This document shows, one piece after another, positions 5,926-9,160 of a stretch of DNA of 9,160 nucleotides. Source of the stretch: Anaerolineales bacterium (GTDB taxonomy: Bacteria > Chloroflexota > Anaerolineae > Anaerolineales > UBA6663); contig JAGOBN010000117.1 of the NCBI GenBank assembly GCA_017999235.1, positions 1 through 9,160 on the forward strand. The letters run 5' to 3'. Positions within the stretch are counted from its first letter, which is position 1. The number at the start of each line of letters is the position of its first letter. The notes beneath the pieces were generated by a model. That model had not been told where the DNA came from and did no database searches. It saw nothing but the letters and a program-made list of their open reading frames with translations. Made by a program: the position numbers and the translations under genes.

Positions 5926-6930
5926 CCGCAAGGTCTGGCCGATCACGCGCGCCCGGGGCGCGACCAAAACTTCCACCAGGGTGGTATCGGGTGCCGTCTG
6001 CAGCTCCCAGTCGACCGCCGGCGTGATCCGCACGCCCAGGTTAGCCAGGGTCGCCGCGCGGTCGGCGTGCCCGCCTACCAGGAGCACATCGCCGCGCTGC
6101 AGGGTCTCACCGGCCGCCGGCGCCGCCAGGCTGCGGCCGCCGCGCTCAATCGCCAGCACCGTCAGGCCCAACTGGCTGCCAATCCCGGTCTGCGCCAGGG
6201 TCTGGCCGATGAGCCCCGACGCCGGCTCCAGGTAGAGCGCGTGCAGACGTTCCGGCAATTGGTAGGCCGTCACCAGGTCGGCGCGGGCCTGATGCTGCTG
6301 GGCCAAATCTTCGGCCGGCGCGTGGTCGGGCAGCGAGCGCCGCCCGATAAAGAGCAGATAGAGATACCCGAGGACAGCCGCTGACCCGCCGACGGCGGCG
6401 AAATCGAACACGCCCAATCCGGGCAAGCCCGCTGTCTGCAGCACACCGCTGGCGACAATGCTGGCGGTCGTGAAGAGCGTGGCCATACCGCCGAGTTGCG
6501 TGGCGAGCGCCATCGGCAGGAGCAGCTTCGACGGGCTGATCCTCGTCCGGCGCGAGGCGTCCATCACCGCCGGCATGATCACGGCCGCCGAGGCGATGTT
6601 GTTCATAAACAGCGACAGGCCGGCGGCAGCGGCCATCACCAGCGCGCTCATCCGCAGCTCGCTGTTGCCGGCCGCCCGCACCAGCCACCGGCCAATCACG
6701 GCGCTCACCCCGGTCCGGAACAAGCCGCCAGTTAGGATCGAGACGGCGATGATCAGGATCACGGCCGAGCTGCTCAGGCCCGAGAAGGCCTGGCGCGGCG
6801 TCACCAGCCCGGTCAGGCCCAGGCTGAGCATGACCAGGATCGCCACCACATCAGCGCGCAGCTTCTCGCTCATGAAGACCACGATGGCCACGAGCAAGAT
6901 GACAAAGAGCAGCAGGCTGGCGGCGGTCAT
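5923..6930 (-). CDS. N-terminal 335 residues of the interrupted SLC13 permease
   Basis: This is the part a ribosome would make if the amber codon terminates. It holds the N-terminal membrane half (about 5-198), with FMNNIASAAVIMPAV (109-122) as the re-entrant hairpin and ATLFTTASIVAS as the following conserved loop. It also has one complete RCK_C domain (about 225-302) and the first strand of the second (LVEVLVAP, 318-325). The cut falls inside the second RCK_C domain, not at a domain border, so a stable independent product is unlikely. GRRSLPDHAPAEDLAQQ (196-212) is the linker into the cytosolic insert. Confidence 0.7.
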   Translation of the reverse strand: MTAASLLLFVILLVAIVVFMSEKLRADVVAILVMLSLGLTGLVTPRQAFSGLSSSAVILIIAVSILTGGLFRTGVSAVIGRWLVRAAGNSELRMSALVMAAAAGLSLFMNNIASAAVIMPAVMDASRRTRISPSKLLLPMALATQLGGMATLFTTASIVASGVLQTAGLPGLGVFDFAAVGGSAAVLGYLYLLFIGRRSLPDHAPAEDLAQQHQARADLVTAYQLPERLHALYLEPASGLIGQTLAQTGIGSQLGLTVLAIERGGRSLAAPAAGETLQRGDVLLVGGHADRAATLANLGVRITPAVDWELQTAPDTTLVEVLVAPRARVIGQTLR

Positions 6931-7775
6931 CGTTTCTGGTCCTCGGGCAACTGAATTGGCTCAAGGGCAACGGTGGCGCGCCGGCGTTGACGCCAAGCTA
7001 AGGTCAGGCCGGCCGCCAAGCCCACGATGACGGCGAGGGATTGATTGACGTTGATGTCAAACCAGCCGCTGCTGTCCAGCCGGAGCAGTTCCATTCCGAA
7101 CCGCACGCTGGAGTACAAGATCAGATAGAGCAGGAACTCATCGCCCGGGCGCAGCCGCTCCGGCCAGCGGCGCGGGATCCATAGCAATAGCCCGCACACC
7201 AACAGGTTGAGGAGCGATTCGTACAGGAAGGTTGGATGAAAATAGGCGAACTGGGTGTAGCCCGGCACGCGATGCTCGGGCGCGATATAGATCGCCCAGG
7301 GCAGATTGGTCGGCCGGCCATACAACTCTTGGTTGAAAAAGTTCCCCCACCGGCCGATCGCTTGCCCCAGGCTCAAACCGGGCGCGGCCACATCCACCAG
7401 GCCCGCCAGCGGAACCCGCTGGCGCCGCGTGTATAACCAAAGCCCCAGCAGGCCGCCCACGATCGCGCCGGGGATGCCCAGGCCGCCGTTCCAAATCTCC
7501 AGGATCTTGATGGGGTCGGCGAAATAAGCGGCCGTAGTCAGCCCGGTGGCGACGAGGCTGGGCGACGGCGTCAGCACGTGATAGAGCCGCGCGCCGACGA
7601 TGCCGCCCACCAAGGCCCAGATCAGGCCATCCCAGACCAGGGCTTCATTGATGCGGCGGCGCCGGGCCTCGCGGGCCGCGAGGGCCGTCCCTGCCATGGC
7701 CCCCAGCATCAAGATGAGGCCGTAGAACCGCAGATAGAGTGGACCGAGATGAAGCCCCGCCGAATCAATCCACAT
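6927..7775 (-). CDS. lgt: Prolipoprotein diacylglyceryl transferase
   Basis: 282 residues, the usual Lgt length. The enzyme moves diacylglycerol from phosphatidylglycerol to the lipobox cysteine of prelipoproteins at the cytoplasmic membrane, the first step of lipoprotein maturation. The Lgt signature is clear: GRWGNFFNQELYG (141-153) includes the essential Arg142, Asn145 and Glu150. HPTFLYES (180-187) and SVRFGMELLR (223-232, with Arg225 in the place of the second essential Arg) are also present, as are RFYGL near the N-terminus and several membrane segments. At the position of E. coli His103 the sequence is GGLGIPGAIVGG, without His, a form also seen in other phyla. The ATG at 7775 follows the upstream TAA by 9 bases without a good ribosome site, suggesting coupling. 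Its TGA overlaps the ATG of the permease by 4 bases. Confidence 0.96.
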   Translation of the reverse strand: MWIDSAGLHLGPLYLRFYGLILMLGAMAGTALAAREARRRRINEALVWDGLIWALVGGIVGARLYHVLTPSPSLVATGLTTAAYFADPIKILEIWNGGLGIPGAIVGGLLGLWLYTRRQRVPLAGLVDVAAPGLSLGQAIGRWGNFFNQELYGRPTNLPWAIYIAPEHRVPGYTQFAYFHPTFLYESLLNLLVCGLLLWIPRRWPERLRPGDEFLLYLILYSSVRFGMELLRLDSSGWFDINVNQSLAVIVGLAAGLTLAWRQRRRATVALEPIQLPEDQKR

Positions 7776-7784
7776 GGCGTTGGC

Positions 7785-8021
7785 TTACTGTGGCTCGGTT
7801 TCCGGCTCAGGCCGGCCGCGCTGCAGGATGACAAACCCGCCGGCGTTGAGGACGCCCCACAGGTCGCTGGGTGTATCGCCACCACTGACCGTGCCGCTGC
7901 TGGCGCCACCGGCGGACACGATCACCCAATGCGCGTTGACCCGCCGCGCGATCTCCCGTTCGGCGGTCCGCAGGGCGGCTTCGTCCATTTGGAAGCGGAC
8001 GATCTTAATCTCCTGGCTCAT
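7785..8021 (-). CDS. Small hypothetical protein, DUF4177-like in outline
   Basis: 78 residues, not firmly recognised. It has an N-terminal strand (IKIVRF), a charged helix (MDEAALRTAEREIARRVN), a strand around HWVIVSAGG, a Gly/Ser/Thr-rich loop (about 37-49), and a final strand GGFVILQRG followed by a Pro/Glu tail. That order, with a Trp-containing central strand and a final GGF-hydrophobic-R strand, recalls the small DUF4177 fold, but identity cannot be proved by eye. The start is well supported: AGGAGA (8028-8033) lies 6 bases before the ATG and overlaps the TAG stop of the preceding gene. It has no signal peptide or membrane segment, so it is probably cytoplasmic. The TAA stop is 9 bases before lgt, placing it firmly in the operon. 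No function is proposed. Confidence 0.7.
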   Translation of the reverse strand: MSQEIKIVRFQMDEAALRTAEREIARRVNAHWVIVSAGGASSGTVSGGDTPSDLWGVLNAGGFVILQRGRPEPETEPQ

Positions 8022-8027
8022 GCGCTG

Positions 8028-8034
8028 TCTCCTA
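8028..8034 (-). promoter_or_regulatory. Ribosome binding site overlapping the upstream stop codon
   Basis: Minus-strand TAGGAGA: the first three bases are the stop of the DUF2085-type gene, and AGGAGA is the Shine-Dalgarno of the 78-residue gene, 6 bases before its ATG. This arrangement favours termination-coupled initiation and identifies TAG as a normal stop here. Confidence 0.65.
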
Positions 8035-8790
8035 CCCGAGCGGCCGCTGCGGCTCGGGGGTGCGCTCGGCCGAATTCACGCTGCGCCGCAGCAATTGAGC
8101 GTCTAACTGGGCCGCGACCTGGGCAAACTCCCGGTCAAAGTAAGGGTAACTGAACCAGACCACCCCCAACCCAAACAACACGCCCGTCGTCAGGCGCATC
8201 CAGGAATTAAACGAACCGAGGGCATCGCCGGCATAAAAGCTGGCCGGCCAAGCCTGTTGAGTCAGCCCGCTCAGCCAGCTATTGGTATCTCGGAACCCAT
8301 GGCCGAAGCCGGTCAGATCGCTCAGCAGATGGGTGCTGCCGTCCAGCCCCATCGGGATGATGGCAAGCAGCAGGAATCCCCACACCGATAACGCCGGCAG
8401 GCGCCGGCGCACCACGCCATATACCAGGCTGAAAAGGAAGAGGCTGGTGTACATCGCCACCATGCGGTCGGACCAGGCGACCTTCCAGCCCATCTGGCTG
8501 TTGCCGATAAATTGGCGCAACTGCAGGAGGTTATCGGTATTCGGCCAAATCGCCCCGATCTGGCCGAGCGAATACATGGACTGTGGGCCAAACAAGAAAA
8601 AGGATCTTTCGGGCAGTTGATGGCATTGCGACGCATATAGGCGGTAGATCAGGTCGGCCGACCGCACCCAGCCCCAGTTCATCAAGAGCGGCGCCAGCCA
8701 CGGCAAGCCCGCGTAGCCGGCCCAGATCACACCGGCCAGCCCAAGCCAATGCCGACTGAGCCAGAGCGTGGAACGTTTGAGAGCCAACAC
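8032..8790 (-). CDS. DUF2085 family membrane protein
   Basis: 252 residues with about four to five membrane segments (about 17-38, 112-128, 135-150, 200-218). Family hallmarks are SQCHQLPERSF (55-65), GWKVAWSDRMVAMY (101-114), PMGLDGSTHLLSD (146-158), and the C-terminal TTGVLFGLGVVWFSYPY (201-217). DUF2085 proteins are uncharacterised integral membrane proteins; the conserved CHQ and a second cysteine before an Arg are often suggested to be functional. Here the second position is Ser (AWSDR, Ser107) where I recall Cys in relatives, so one cysteine of the pair appears to be lost. The start is GTG at 8788-8790, 13 bases after the universal stress protein stop, with only a weak ribosome site (GGAT). 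The stop is TAG at 8032-8034, on the ribosome binding site of the next gene. The function is unknown. Confidence 0.82.
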   Translation of the reverse strand: MLALKRSTLWLSRHWLGLAGVIWAGYAGLPWLAPLLMNWGWVRSADLIYRLYASQCHQLPERSFFLFGPQSMYSLGQIGAIWPNTDNLLQLRQFIGNSQMGWKVAWSDRMVAMYTSLFLFSLVYGVVRRRLPALSVWGFLLLAIIPMGLDGSTHLLSDLTGFGHGFRDTNSWLSGLTQQAWPASFYAGDALGSFNSWMRLTTGVLFGLGVVWFSYPYFDREFAQVAAQLDAQLLRRSVNSAERTPEPQRPLG

Positions 8791-8803
8791 GCAGGCTATC
8801 CGA

Positions 8804-9160
8804 TCACTTAACCACCAGGACCGCGCACTCGGCGCGCTGGACGACCGCCATGCTGACGCTCCCCAGTGTCTGCCCCAGCCAGGTGCCGCTTCCCCGCGCG
8901 CCTACCACAATCAGGTCTGGCTTAACGGATTCCGCAACACCCAGGATCACGTTCGGCGCCGGCCCCTCCACCAGATTGGTCTCCACCTCACCAACCCCCA
9001 TGTCGGATAAGCGCAGGGCCAGGTCCGCGACATGTGTCTGAGCCGCTTCGACGGTCCATTTCCCCTCGCGGCTCGGCGCGCCGCCGCCCTGGCCGCCCAT
9101 TTCATAGACGCACAGCAACGTCACTCGGGCGTGATAGCGCACCGCCAGCGACGCCGCAAA
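8804..9160 (-). CDS. Universal stress protein, UspA family (N-terminus cut by window edge)
   Basis: The frame is open to base 9160, giving 118 visible residues that begin FAASLAVRYHARVTLLCVYE. That is the end of the first helix and the second strand of the UspA fold, so roughly 15-25 residues lie outside the window. A GTG at 9142 is in frame but would delete part of the fold, so I treat it as internal. PDLIVVGARGSGTWLGQTLGSVS contains the ATP-binding pattern G-2x-G-9x-G-S, placing it with ATP-binding Usp proteins. The ending AECAVLVVK matches the usual last strand. Such cytoplasmic proteins help cells through stress or starvation. It is the most upstream gene visible of the long operon, so the operon promoter is probably outside the window. 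Confidence 0.92.
   Translation of the reverse strand, partial: FAASLAVRYHARVTLLCVYEMGGQGGGAPSREGKWTVEAAQTHVADLALRLSDMGVGEVETNLVEGPAPNVILGVAESVKPDLIVVGARGSGTWLGQTLGSVSMAVVQRAECAVLVVK

Larger units (their letters stand above)
5128..6930 (-). pseudogene. SLC13/DASS-family permease gene with one in-frame amber codon (600 codons plus stop)
   Basis: Reading through a TAG at codon 336 gives 600 codons, matching the 604-residue tandem paralogue in length and domain order: membrane half, RCK_C, RCK_C, membrane half. Around the stop the two copies read GQTLR-stop-VDFRSKYGLNVV and GKTLR-E-INFREKFDLTVL, so the TAG replaces a conserved Glu. A single G-to-T change (GAG to TAG) explains it. No frameshift or second stop is present, and conserved C-terminal segments such as TPFAHPVN and MGPGGY are intact, so any loss is recent. 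The ATG at 6930 overlaps the lgt stop (ATGA), with GAGGA 9 bases upstream, indicating translational coupling. Options are a true nonsense mutation, a sequencing or assembly error, or amber readthrough. As written, translation gives only the first half. Confidence 0.8.

Noticed and set aside
5404..6384. Long forward-strand open frame of 326 codons opposite the interrupted permease
   Set aside because: Its product is rich in Gln, Arg, His and Ala with no domain, which is typical of the antisense frame of a GC-rich membrane protein gene; there is no ribosome site, and the minus strand clearly encodes a known family.
5128..6930. Genetic code variant or pyrrolysine-type decoding of TAG
   Set aside because: TAG terminates another gene in this window at its expected end, most genes here stop with TGA, and SLC13 permeases are not known to need an unusual residue at this Glu position.
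5128..6930. Naturally split permease made as two subunits
   Set aside because: The break lies inside an RCK_C domain and the second part has no ribosome site or ATG near its beginning.
9140..9142. GTG as the true start of the universal stress protein
   Set aside because: The frame continues upstream to the window edge with residues (FAASLAV) that fit the first helix of the fold; starting at this GTG would remove the first strand and helix.
1..9160. CRISPR array, insertion sequence, tRNA/rRNA, toxin-antitoxin or phage-defence genes
   Set aside because: No repeat-spacer pattern, transposase, RNA gene signature, or small toxin/antitoxin pair could be seen on either strand.

Overview
This is a GC-rich bacterial window in which every gene I can support lies on the minus strand. 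It most resembles a member of the Chloroflexota, possibly Anaerolineae-like and probably environmental. That guess rests on the style of the large GT39-type glycosyltransferase, the SLC13 permeases with internal RCK_C domains, and the Lgt and DUF2085 sequences. It is family recognition from memory, not a database match.

In transcription order (high to low coordinates) there is one long, tightly packed gene string: a universal stress protein cut by the window edge (9160-8804), a DUF2085-type membrane protein (8790-8032), a 78-residue protein of unknown function (8021-7785), prolipoprotein diacylglyceryl transferase lgt (7775-6927), an SLC13/DASS-type permease gene interrupted by one in-frame amber codon (6930-5128), an intact tandem paralogue of it (5111-3297), and a GT39-like membrane glycosyltransferase (3260-1317). 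Gaps run from a 4-base overlap to 36 bases, so one polycistronic unit is likely. A 210-base non-coding gap (1107-1316) follows, holding a hairpin near the glycosyltransferase stop and a weak candidate promoter with a dyad. A second two-gene unit comes next: an OsmC-family protein (1106-696) and a PIG-L/LmbE deacetylase (685 to beyond base 1).

Functionally the first unit is an envelope and transport cluster: lipoprotein maturation (Lgt), anion or organic-acid transport (two SLC13 permeases), glycan transfer (GT39) and a stress protein. The second pairs a thiol-based peroxide-handling protein with a deacetylase of the family that makes bacillithiol or mycothiol precursors.

The most notable observation is the amber codon at 5923-5925. 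It sits exactly where the neighbouring paralogue has a Glu codon (GAG), and the reading frame is otherwise open and conserved for all 600 codons. TAG also serves as an ordinary stop for the DUF2085 gene in the same window, so general reassignment is unlikely. A recent nonsense mutation, a sequencing error or local readthrough are the realistic options. I found no CRISPR array, RNA gene, insertion sequence or defence system.
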